A stretch of 64,000 nucleotides of DNA from positions 42,792,040-42,856,039 of the forward strand of contig OY978527.1 in assembly GCA_963854835.1 (NCBI GenBank), given 5' to 3'. Position numbers and translations under genes: made by a program. The stretch's first letter is position 1. Each line of letters opens with the position of its first letter. The notes beneath the pieces were generated by a model. It did no database searches, was not told the origin of the DNA, and saw only the letters and a program-made list of their open reading frames with translations. Shown here one piece after another: positions 25,242 through 36,046 of the stretch. The stretch comes from Megamerina dolium. Lineage: Eukaryota; Arthropoda; Insecta; Diptera; Megamerinidae.

Positions 25242-25460
25242 GTGAACATTATATGTGATTCAGATTCTGATGGTAGCGATGATTGCGATGCTATGATCCC
25301 AAGCGCCGAACCATCACCCTCGAAAAGGGTTAGACTTACAAATGAACAAATTATAAAGAAATGCATAAAAAATTTGCATATTTCAAGGAGACTTATTTGT
25401 TTTTTATTTTCTATGGACTTTTACGATTATCGTATAAAGGTTTTGTCTGTGAACACCCCT
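25242..25460 (+). other. Acidic ORF fragment of unknown origin
   Basis: The frame starts CDSDSDGSDDCDAM and continues PSAEPSPSKRVRLTNEQI before becoming unremarkable and running into the inverted repeat that follows. Its first codons lie about 25 bases after a splice-acceptor-like CAATTTCAG at about 25211-25219. Ser/Asp-rich starts of this kind occur in piggyBac-like transposases and in many nuclear proteins, so the sequence alone does not identify it. It could be a truncated transposase N-terminus or an exon relic; I would not call it a gene. Confidence 0.25.
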
Positions 25461-25625
25461 AGTGAAATTTTCCGGCAATTAATTTCCTCGAACATTTCAA
25501 TCCACTGGCGACCTTCCAAATGCCATTTTATGTAGACTTCCCAAAAAAGGGGTCAAAATTACCGTTTCGTGAGAGAGCTAGTGGGTTAAAATGTTCTATA
25601 AAATTATTCCTCGTGAAATTTTACT
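25461..25625. repeat. Foldback of the unnamed dispersed repeat
   Basis: Imperfect inverted arms of 46 bp each, 25461-25506 and 25580-25625, flank a 73-bp centre. The left arm and centre recur in inverse orientation at 13889-14000. It is a possible non-autonomous foldback or MITE relic with no terminal duplication identified. Confidence 0.55.
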
Positions 25626-27280
25626 CTATATGTCCAAAGTACTTATTTCAATCCGATATAAATTTTAACCCTTTTTTCCCCACTTATTCTAAAAGCAGTC
25701 AATCAAAAAAATTGCAAATTTAATATGGCCATAGCGAAAAAATTTGGCCTGAGAATGAGAAAGAGTTTTAGAGGTTTTACTATATGGATCTTTGTCTTTC
25801 GTCTTGAGTTGGAATCATTACGCCCCCAGAAATTCTGTGTCACTATGTTATGCACATAAAGATAGTGAGTTGTTCAACAAAGCAGTAGCCGTGCTCGAAG
25901 ATAAATTAGCTTACGTCATATTGTAGCAAACAAACAAAACTTCGATCTTTGACAGTGTTAATCTGATGATATGTAAATTGACATTTTCCCTGAGTGAAAG
26001 AAATTTTGAGAGAGGTATACAAGCATGATAAATCTTATATGATGATGATAACTGATGATAAGAAGGAATGCCAAAATAGCTTTGCTTAGAATAATCGTTT
26101 ATAGCAATTTAACACATACAATAGTTAGTGAGAAAAAGTATTTCGAGTATTAAATGTCTCCTGAAAAGACATTTACAATTAAAGGACATCTATAAATAAT
26201 CAATAATATAATAATTGCATAAGTATATTGAAAAATCTGCAGCTATTTGCGTACATATGATTTTACTTCCTACAACTTTGAGACAGAAATGATCAAACGG
26301 ACGAATAAAAATAATTCAGATTTTATTCACATATAAATAAATGCACACAGATATCCGCATCTATATAGCAACACACATTGAACAGCGAAGTGTAGATTGC
26401 ATGGTAAATGTCATGCAAAAAAAAAAGTGAAAATATATACTACTTAATACTCTACTACTAGTAAAAATAATAACAGTTTTAGTGGTAGTGGTTGAGTAAG
26501 AAGCATACACAAAATTTATTCTAACCATGGGATTAAATAAAATTGTCGCAAAACTAAAAAGAAGCAAACCATATACGTACTACTGTATACCAACAATTTT
26601 GTTGTACTTTATTTTCGATTTTTACTGCTTAAAAGAGATAGAATGCATAAACAGAAAATGATCATATTGAAGTATTTTTCTTCTATGTTTATTTGTATGA
26701 TTTATTCGTAAACAATCAACCGCAGTAGCGACATCAGTACCAACAAACCACAGCAAAAAGAGTAATAAAAATAGCAAATTCAAACTGTCTGAGTATATGA
26801 AAAGTCAGCTGTTCAATAAGTTTCTGCAATTACATATGAATGACTTAAGTTACTCATTTAAATTATATTTTTTTATATATAAAAAATCTGAAATATCATT
26901 TTTATTTGCCAATTCATTCATATCATGTATCAGCAAAAATATGAAGTATCATGCAGGGATTGAATTCTCAATTGTGGAAGGTTGAAAACCACAAATAATT
27001 TCATGAATGAATGTTGAAAATATATAAAGACCATCTTTGCTTTCACTTACATATTACAGATAATCGCGCTGCTAAAATGTTGGTAGCTCATTACCTTCAA
27101 TTTGTAAGACTAGAAACACAAGCCAAGCCTGTAACCATTTGCACCAATTGAAGGATATAATTATGGTAAAAAAAAGCCCAACTATATAAAATAAAATAAA
27201 TGATTTTTCAAAAGGAGAATTCACAATTTTACACAGCTTAAAATCCATCACAAAATTTGTGTATTTAAGGTGTGAGATAT
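25626..27280. other. AT-rich non-coding spacer
   Basis: No gene or known repeat recognised. Confidence 0.45.
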
Positions 27281-27495
27281 TCATCCATCTTATTTACCAC
27301 CAGATTTAGCGCCCTCTAACTTCTGGGTATAGGAATTTCTCAACAAATTTCTTTATAGAATATGATTTTTATCAAATAAAAAGATAACAGCTATCATATA
27401 GGAGTATATTTTAAACGTTCCTGAAAATCATTGGAGGTTAGAAGTCCACAAATGAATAACTCTTTGGGAGAAATGCGTTGAGTTTCGTTGAGTAT
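27281..27495 (+). pseudogene. C-terminal mariner transposase remnant
   Basis: A short decayed copy. IHPSYLPPDLAPSNFWV matches the third catalytic block (normally HPPYSPDLAPSD) with the aspartate changed to asparagine. It is followed, through stops, by ILNVPENHW and LWEKCVEFR, which fit the mariner C-terminal tail. The first two catalytic blocks are not seen upstream and no terminal repeats are visible. It is an old, dead insertion. Confidence 0.5.
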
Positions 27496-28103
27496 ATGTA
27501 TATTAAAATAATAAATTGTATATTAAACCATAAAATGTCCATTTTTCATTTCCATTTTTGGAAACTTATCGAACAAGCTATAATATCGAACAAGAAAATT
27601 GCACCAAACAGCAAAATGTTTCGGCTTGAGTGTGCATTTATTTTCATTTATTTCAGTGCTAGTCGAATTTCCTCACTCATCGTTGGTAAACATCTTATGC
27701 TCATTGATTTTAGATTAAGCATCCGCATTACGTAGGTGAACAATTTTACAAAAAAAAAAATAACAAATACTAAGAAATGAAATGATTGAAAATATAAAAT
27801 AATACTGCAATATATTAGATTGGGAATTGACACAAGATAAAAATAGAAAATAAATAAATAATGTCAATTGAATACGATATTGAATTCAAATACTACTAGA
27901 AGTCATAGAAAATTCGTATATTCATGTTCAACTAAATTTACACAATCTTTTAAATTTGCTAAAAATAAGATAAAAAGTACAAATTTTTAATTATTCAATC
28001 GCCAGCCTGAATTTCCAACATGATTTTCAAATTAATTTTATTATGTATAACCAAATTTGTTACATGTAAAATTAATTAACGCTCTCAAATCATACAAAAA
28101 AAA

Positions 28104-28140
<37 letters not shown>

Positions 28141-29059
28141 TAATACATTCACAAGAACGCATAGCAATAAAAATGTTTTACACACTTCTCTCGCATTTAC
28201 AAACCAGAAGCAAAAACGAATTACATTGATAATAATACATAATAAATCAACCACAAAAATGACTAAAACAAAAACTCAGAAAAACTCATCATCAGTTTAC
28301 TTCAATCCTCACACAATATATAATATTGTAGTAGCGAACTGTCATCATGCTACTAACAATGCGCAGCCTAACATCATTGTCAAGCATATTTATAAGTGCG
28401 TGCTGGCAAATATGAAGCGGAAAATAATTTGGCAACTAAGTGTGGCATAATTTTGATGAATATTGATATATCAATGCACCCAAACCACCACCACCACCAA
28501 ATATGGTACATAGAAAACTGTCTACTGCCAAGTAACTAACAATTGTGTGGCATGTAAAAAATAAATGTTCAAATAATTTATGAGTCTATGGTGCCTATAT
28601 AAAGTGTCTCTTATTGTATATATACATAAGAGTATATAATGAAATTATTATGACATATACATAGGTAGGTAAAAAGCAATTGGGTGTGACATGTACTTGT
28701 ACTAAATACATGTTACTGATGATTTTTGTTTTTATGCCAATGTAATTCTAAACGTTTGTCTCCAGCATATTTAATATAGTTGTTATTCATATTTATGGTG
28801 ACTGTGATGATTATGATGACGGCTCTGCATCCAATTTATGCCAATTTTGAAGTACTACAATATAATCAATCATTCACAAGATTATAATCTATATTGTATA
28901 GCTGCATATATTTCCGCGATTTCAATATTTATGTAACTTTTATATTTGCACTGACACATTTCACACATAAGTTTACTCTTAGAAAAAAATGGTTTATTGT
29001 CTAAACTTGTCTGTTGTCTTTGTTGCTTTTGGTCGATTGTTCATATTAATTATTTCTTG
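27496..29059. other. AT-rich spacer with microsatellites
   Basis: Contains (AAT)n at 28105-28143 and a CCA run at about 28484-28500. No gene recognised. Confidence 0.5.
28105..28143 (+). repeat. (AAT)n microsatellite
   Basis: About twelve uninterrupted AAT units. Confidence 0.9.
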
Positions 29060-29479
29060 ACTTTCGAATAGAATTTCTCATTGAATGCTTTTTCGGATAT
29101 AAACCATTGACTTTGCGATTTGCCGAGCCTTAGCACTTCGAGCATATTTGTGATTTAGACATTTGGTACTTGCAACAGAAATGGTAGTTCCTACATTAAA
29201 GGCTTTTGAATGATAAATTTCCGAGGATCTAAATCATAGTAGATATCATCCCATCCTTTGAGATAATTTGGATGAAGGTATGCATCAAACCAATCTATTT
29301 ACCATATATATAATCCATTCCATAAACATACAATTTTTTTGTAGTCTCCAGCATTTTTGAGATTTATCAATAAAGCAAGTGCGATTGTACTGCGCACAGG
29401 ATAATACGTACTTTTATTTATTTTCTCGCTCAACAAAATATTATCTTTTATCATCCAACCATTAGAGTCCAATATATTA
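29060..29479 (-). pseudogene. Unidentified protein-like remnant interrupted by a transposon
   Basis: On the minus strand the sequence next to the DD41D insertion reads LDSNGWMIKDNILL, STIALALLINLKNAGDYKKI, a stop, WFDAYLHPNYLKGWDD and YYDLDPRKFIIQ, then in another frame FNVGTTISVASTKC and ARSAKARQIAKSM. Residue usage is protein-like (W, G, D and P well spread) and unlike random AT-rich DNA, but stops and a frameshift break it. On the far side of the transposon a frame reading MKMDEWSNVNG may be its beginning. I do not recognise the family. It could be a decayed host exon, a retro-pseudogene, or part of another mobile element. Confidence 0.3.
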
Positions 29480-29481
29480 TA

Positions 29482-30254
29482 CAGGGTGATTTTGTAAGAG
29501 CCTTCAGATTTGATTAAAAAACAAAACATAAAATTTAGAAGAATGTATGAAATCTTTATTTGAGTCGATGAACGATCTATATAATTCAACGTTTGAAGAT
29601 GATTTCATGTAAATGTTGACCGCGGCTGCACCTCAAATTGTTCATACGCTGGGTCCAATTTTGGCATACTCTCTCCAACATATCGGCCAGTATCTCACGA
29701 ATAAATTCTTCAATATTGGCATCCAGTGCGTCAACCGTTGTGGGCTCGTCGCTATAGACATGAGCCTTAACATAGCCCCACAGAAAATAGTCTAAAGGCG
29801 TAAATCGCACGATCTAGGCGGCCAATTGTCCGTCCCCAAACGTGAGATAAACTGTTCACCAAACTCGCCTCTCAATTGGGCCATTGTATCGCGTGATGTG
29901 TATGGTCCAATGATGCCACCGGCCCATAATCCACACCAAACAGTGCATTTTTCGGAATGCATTGGCAGTTCTTGCAATGCTTCTGGCTGCTCTTCACATC
30001 AAATACGGCAATTTTGATTGTTCACATATCCATTCAACCAGAAATGAGCTTCGTTGCTGAACACAAGAAAGTGCACGATGCACGATGCACTTTCTTAATC
30101 CAGCATGAATTTTGATAATAAAATTCAATAATCTGCAACCGTTATTCCTTTGTAAGGCGTTTCATAACATGTTTGACAGTAGCATGTTACAGGAAAACAA
30201 TTGAGCTGCCAAAAACAGTGTTGCCAAAAAGAAAGTTGCCAAAAAATCACCCTG
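29482..30254 (-). mobile_element. DD41D-type Tc1/mariner element, twice deleted
   Basis: A complete insertion of about 773 bp, with CAGGGTGATTTT ends in inverted orientation and a TA duplication at 29480-29481 and 30255-30256. On the minus strand the transposase begins near LQIIEFYYQNS, jumps to FSNEAHFWLNGY (first aspartate changed to Asn), QELPMHSEKCTVWCGLWAGG and IIGPY, jumps again to MAQLRGEFGEQFISR, then NWPPRSCDLR and LDYFLWGYVKAHVYSDEP, and ends HEIIFKR. The second jump removes the second catalytic aspartate. Spacing inferred from the complete relatives would be D-41-D, as in the rosa-like group known from tephritids. It is a non-autonomous copy inserted in the protein-like remnant next to it. 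Confidence 0.8.
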
Positions 30255-30436
30255 TATAATAAAATTTTTGATTTTTTACTAAATATTCAATGCTTTGAAA
30301 TTTATTATTTCCATTTACATTACTCCATTCATCCATTTTCATTTCTTCATTTACAAATCTATGTTAATTAGCTAGTAACTATATTCATATATATCATAGA
30401 GAACACAGTAATAATAGTGAAATCATAATAAAAAAA

Positions 30437-32022
30437 TCTCCTTACAGTCGGCTGGGGCCGACCAAACTATACCCTGCATATGTAGATTTATATATAAAAA
30501 GTTTACTCGAATATCCAACTTTTCTTTTATTTCTACTTTTCGAGAAACAATTTTTGCATATACTACTAATTTACACCCGAAATATGGTTGACTTTGACGA
30601 AGTAAAAGGATTTTAAGATAATTCCGAGGCTTAGTATGGGAGCTATATAAAAAGTGGGCGTGGCTTACCACTTTCTAGTAAATCCAATTAATTTTTCAAT
30701 GTTAATCCACACCTTAAATTTGGTGTCCTACGTTGAATAGTTTCTAAGTTATGGTGGTTAACATTTTTGTTTAATTTCCTCAACTTTGTATGGGAGCCCC
30801 AATAAGAAGTGGGCGTGGTACGCTGATTTTTCGCCAGATTATTTCCGACTACGATATTAATTTAAGTGTCAATTATGGTTATTGTAGACATAAGATTGCC
30901 TAAGTTACAGCTGTTTCAATTTAAAATTTGTATGGGGGCTACGATAAACACTGGGCGTGGTGCGCCCATTTTCTGTGAGCCTAGTTGCTCGTACAATACT
31001 AATCCATACCCTAAGTCTCGTTGTCCTAGGCTAAATGGTTTGTAAGCTATGGAGCTTAAAATTTTAGTTTAATTCACTCGACTTTGTATGGGAGACCCAT
31101 GAAGGAGTGGGCGTGGCACACTGATTTTCTGGCAGATTTTTGCCAACTACGATATTAATTTAGGTGTCAATTATGGTTATTCTAGACAGAAGATTGCCGA
31201 AGTTACAGCTGTTTCAATTTAAAATTTGTATGGGGGCTACAATAAACAGTGGGCGTGGCGCACCCATTTCAAGCGAGTCTAGTTGTTCGTACAATACTAT
31301 TCCATACATTAAATCTTGTTATTCTACGCTGAATAGTTTGCAAGTTATAACCGGTAACATTTTTTTTAATTTCCGCAACTTTGTATGGGAGACCCAAAAA
31401 GGAGTGGGCGTGGCACACTGATTTTCTGCCATATTATTTCCGACTACCATATTAATCTAAGTGTCAATTATGGTTATTCTGGACGGAAGATTGTAGAAGT
31501 TACAGCTGTTTCAATTTAAAAGCAGTACAGACACTTTGTATGAGAGCTACGCTAAAAAGTAGGCGTGGCTCAACCACTTTTGGTGAGGTTATATAGTAGT
31601 ATAGTGTAACTCTATGTGCCAAATATTGTTGTCCCAAGTGGTATATTATGTGAGTTATAGCAAGTTAAAGATTTTGAAAATTTCGAGGTTAGTCGCTTTG
31701 AATGCTTGGTGTGGGGGTGGTTATTGGCCGATCATGCCCAATATCAATCCCCTCCGTACTCTTGGATCATAGATTACTTATGCCAAATTTCATCGAAATA
31801 GCTCAATATTTACTCAAGTTATCGTGCGAACCAGCCAGGTGACAGACAGACGGACGGACGGACGGACGGACGGACGGACGGACGGACATCGTTAAATCGA
31901 AAATTTAATCGACGCTGATCACGAATATATATCCATGTCTATATCTCCGGAGATTCCTTCAAGTGGACACAAACATCTGACCGAAATGAATATACCATGC
32001 ATATTGCATTATGCAGGGTATA
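30437..32022 (+). mobile_element. Modular GTCY element, copy 3 (8 modules)
   Basis: Same organisation and orientation as copy 1: left hairpin and TATACCCTGCATA (30468-30480), eight module cores beginning at 30654, a tract of nine GACG and three GACA units at 31841-31888, and right-end TATGCAGGGTATA to 32022. Modules 2-5 differ from copy 1 (several CTACGCTGAATAG to CCTAGGCTAAATGG type changes) and the 18-bp hairpin of copy 1 is absent. No target duplication was recognised. Confidence 0.75.
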
Positions 32023-32602
32023 AAATTGTTTATTTACATTGATACATATTTTACTATAGTTGTTGTTGCTACTTTTTAATTATATTGTATATTCGTCCAA
32101 TTTATTGCATGTTCCTTATCATAAACAACTACTATTCATTCCGAATGAAGCTGTTACACAATCTTTTTTTTTAAATTTTTATTTTTTTTTTTTCAAAGTA
32201 CAGTACAGTAGAGTAAATGCAACATATAATACATAGTATAAATAAAGAACCTTTGGCCCACTTCCATATTAATTGAAATTTTATCAAAAATATTTATTAA
32301 GTGTTCCTACTTTCACTTCTTGGTATTCTTACTTTCTACTTAGAATGATAAAAGAAACAAGGTACGCAACAGTGAGTGCTCTCACCTACATCCACCTACA
32401 TTCAGACATAAATATAATGGTGGCAACTTAAATAGATAATATTATATATAAGATTCAACATGGCTTGTAAGTATACTTTATATTGTTTTATTAAAAACAA
32501 AATTTCTTTTAATATTAAAGATGACTAAAACTGTTGGTTATTTATTATTGAAAATGTTGCAAAGATGTAATTTTATATATCTCAATTTAGTCTTGACTCA
32601 GA
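32023..32602. other. AT-rich spacer
   Basis: Nothing recognised. Confidence 0.45.
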
Positions 32603-32812
32603 ATGATTTTCAAGCTTCAGTATGAATATATAGAATGCAGCACAATCGATTATATATTGGTCATTTGGATGTATGATCTTTTCCCATCTTTCGTTGAATG
32701 ACCACTGATCAGAACTGAACTATTTGTTTTGGAAGAATCCGAATAATTGCTATACGCATGACGCCATATGCGCTGAGTATGGTGAATAAGACAAGATATT
32801 CCATTCAAATTT
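32603..32812 (-). pseudogene. Decayed mariner transposase C-terminus
   Basis: On the minus strand WNILSYSPYSAHMASC resembles the third catalytic block of mariner (HPPYSPDLAPSD), with the aspartate lost. After a stop, FNERWEKIIHPNDQYIID fits the C-terminal LPERWEK...GQYIID tail. It is short, broken and without terminal repeats. The match rests on pattern recognition and could be weaker than it appears. Confidence 0.4.
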
Positions 32813-34288
32813 TCAAAGAGTCACCAAGCTTGAATAGATGCTTGTATAGAAGCTTGTAAACTTATTTGAGCTCCTCGGAAAAGGAATATGAAGACATTAA
32901 ACTCTCGTGGCGCTGAAGATTATGTAATTTTAATGCATCTCTTTATCTTAAAGTAGAATAAAACCATCCCACAAATCTAGTATGAGGGAAAAGTGCCCAA
33001 AAACTTCCATCTCAGCATTCTACAATTACATATTTTTTTATATCTTCACCTACTGAACTACTGATCATATTGAATAATATTCAAATTACATTACTACCAT
33101 CATTTACATATATTGATCAGTCGTTTCTTTCTTCAATATTAATTCAGTATGCCATTGCGAACATTTGCGCACAAATCAAAATCGACACAAAAAAATCCGT
33201 GTGTATAATTACACAGCATTTGCTCCTGTTAATTGTGGCATCTACCTTGCATTAATACATAATTAAATAGGTTTTTTTCATATGAAACTATATGTCTATA
33301 TATATACGCAATGAGATACTGCGAATTAATATTGAAAGACTTTAGCCTTTTTATTCAACCAATACATAGTAGTAACGAGTGGGATTTTACTAATTTGATC
33401 CAATAAATTCTGATAGCTTCAAAAGTATATTAGCTTATGGTACTACGCATATACTTACGTATATATACAATTTAGTACAAACGATGTATTGCTGCATTTC
33501 GCTGGGGAAATTCAAAATAAATATTTCATCAATGTATGTGTGTATGTAACGTATATATATATATTCCATGTATGAGTGTTTATTCTTATAAATTCAACCA
33601 GCTGAGTGTAGCAAACGACTACCATTGTGATTTCCGTCGTATTCAATGTACACGTACATAGTCAGAGATTCTCATAGGTACCTACATTCTTTTCGTTTTT
33701 TTTTTCTTGTTTTATAACTGTAGTTACAACAACGTTGGCTAAATAAAGTTATTTGTATTTTGGTCTACAAGTACGTATGTATTGTGTGAGCGTATCTCAT
33801 TACCAAGAGTTTTACATTTCTTCATTATCCTAGCTCTTTTCATTCTCGGTATTTTTTCATTTGTACATTTTGTACAAAATTTAAGCGTAAGTGTGTCTTA
33901 TAATGTCAGCATGTTGCTTTCACATTTTTTCTTTTTTTTATTTCTTCCAAAAATTCGCTGATATTTTTTTTTTTGTCGTATTTTTATGACTATTTTATTT
34001 TACGCTTACTTACAATTTTACAAAACCTCATGACAATATCCTTAATTACTTTCTAATGCCACAATGTCGCCCTTAGTTGAATTCATTTTTTTCCTCATAG
34101 TTACATATGGTAGAGGATGGTTTACACTCATACACTGCACTGCAAAATTGGTTTGAGGCTTTCCAATTTGCTTTCACATTAGTATCATTTTAAATCTACG
34201 CTCTATTTTCTATATTCTTGCTCATCTATTTCCTTCCCTTTTGTTATTGCAATTTACGAATTGTTAGTTGAAACAAATTCTTTTTATT
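32813..34288. other. AT-rich spacer
   Basis: No gene; T-runs near 33930-33980 and 34280-34296. Confidence 0.45.
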
Positions 34289-34338
34289 TTTTTTTTACTC
34301 AATTCGTTTTCTTCTGTTGTTACAAAAAAGTCGATAGT
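34289..34338 (+). repeat. Left copy of a 50-bp direct repeat flanking modular copy 4
   Basis: Eight T followed by 42 bp beginning ACTCAATTCG and ending AAGTCGATAGT. It is identical to 35997-36046. An additional 18 bp (CGGTTTTCTTTTTATTTT) lie between this repeat and the element. Confidence 0.95.
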
Positions 34339-34356
34339 CGGTTTTCTTTTTATTTT

Positions 34357-35996
34357 TATACCCTGCATAATGCAATATGCATGGTATATTCATTTCGGTC
34401 AGATGTTTGTGTCCACTTGAAGGAATCTCCGGAGATATAGACATAGATATATATTCGTGATCAGCGTCGATTAAATTTTCGATTTAACGATGTCCGTCCG
34501 TCCGTCCGTCCGTCCGTCTGTCTGTCTGTCACCTGGCTGGTTCGCACGATAACTTGAGTAAATATTGAGCTATTTCGATGAAATTTGGCATAAGTAATCT
34601 ATGATCCAAGGGTACGGAGGGGATTGATATTGGGCATGATCGGTCAATAACCACGCCCACACCAAGCATTCAAAGCGACTAACCTCGAAATTTTCAAAAT
34701 CTTTAACTTGCCATAACTCACATAATATACGACTTGGGACAACAATATTTGGCACATAGAGTTACACTATACTACTATATAACCTCGCCAAAAGTGGTTG
34801 AGCCACGCCTACTTTTTAGCGTAGCTCTCATACAAAGTGTCTGTACTTCTTTTAAATTGAAACAGCTGTCACTTCTACAATCTTCTGTCCAGAATAACCA
34901 TAATTGACACTGAGATTAACATGTTAGTCGGAAATAATATGGCAGAAAATCAGTGTGCCACGCCCACTGCTTTTTGGGTCTCCCATACAAAGTTGCGGAA
35001 ATTAAAAAAAATGTTACCGGTTATAACTTGCGAACTATTCAGCGTAGAATAACGAGATTTAAGGTGTGGATTAGTATTGTACGAGCAACTAGGCTCACAG
35101 AAAATGGGCGCACCACGCCCACTGTTTATCGTAGCCCCCATACAAATTTTAAATTGAAACAGCTGTAACTTCGGCAATCTTCTGTCTAGAATAACCATAA
35201 TTGACACTTAAATTAATATCGTAGTCGGCAAAAATCTGACGGAAAATCAGTGTGCCACGCCCACTGCTTTTTGGGTCTCCCATACAAAGTTGCGGAAATT
35301 AAAAAAAATGTTACCGGTTATAACTTGCGAACTATTCAGCGTAGAATAACGAGATTTAAGGTGTGGATTAGTATTGTACGAGCAACTAGGCTCACAGAAA
35401 ATGGGCGCACCACGCCCACTGTTTATCGTAGCCCCCATACAAATTTTAAATTGAAACAGCTGTAACTTCGGCAATCTTCTGTCTAGAATAACCATAATTG
35501 ACACTTAAATTAATATCGTAGTCGGCAAAAATCTGGCGGAAAATCAGTGTGCCACGCCCACTCCTTCATAGGTCTCCCATACAAAGTCAAGGGAATTAAA
35601 CTAAAACTTTTAAGCTCCATAACTTACAAACCATTTAGCGTAGGACAACCAAATTTAAGGTGTGGATTGATATTGAAAAATTAATTAGATATACCAGAAA
35701 GAGATACGTCACTCCCACTTTTTATATAGCTTCCATATAAAGTCTCGGATTTATATTAAACATTAAAACACCCATAACTTACTAATCAATACGCTTAGGT
35801 CAACCCATTGCAACCTATGTAGTTTAGTATTATAGGCAGAAATTGATCCTCCAAAATTGGTGAGGTACGCCTGCTTCTTAATGTAGGTCCTATACAAAGT
35901 AGTGGAAGACAAGGATGGATATACGAGCAAACTTTTTATATATACCTCTACATATGCAGGGTATAATTTGGTCGGCCCCAGCCGACTGTAAGGAGA
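34357..35996 (-). mobile_element. Modular GTCY element, copy 4 (about 9 modules)
   Basis: Longest copy, inverse orientation, from TATACCCTGCATA at 34357 to the GTCGGC-type hairpin and AAGGAGA at 35996. About nine module cores occur, including near 34650, 34803, 34957, 35113, 35255, 35412 and 35553; the last two, toward 35710 and 35868, are diverged. The GTCY tract has six GTCC and three GTCT units from 34492. It contains a recent 297-bp tandem duplication (34945-35241 and 35242-35538) with essentially identical units. In element orientation an A-rich tail follows the 13-mer end, and both sides carry the 50-bp direct repeat. Confidence 0.8.
34945..35538. repeat. Two tandem 297-bp units, virtually identical
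   Basis: The second unit repeats the first exactly apart from one base near its end (CTGACGG against CTGGCGG). Each unit contains two module cores, so the duplication adds a dimer of modules. Confidence 0.9.
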
Positions 35997-36046
35997 TTTT
36001 TTTTACTCAATTCGTTTTCTTCTGTTGTTACAAAAAAGTCGATAGT
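35997..36046 (+). repeat. Right copy of the 50-bp direct repeat
   Basis: Identical to 34289-34338 and begins immediately at the end of copy 4. Confidence 0.95.
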
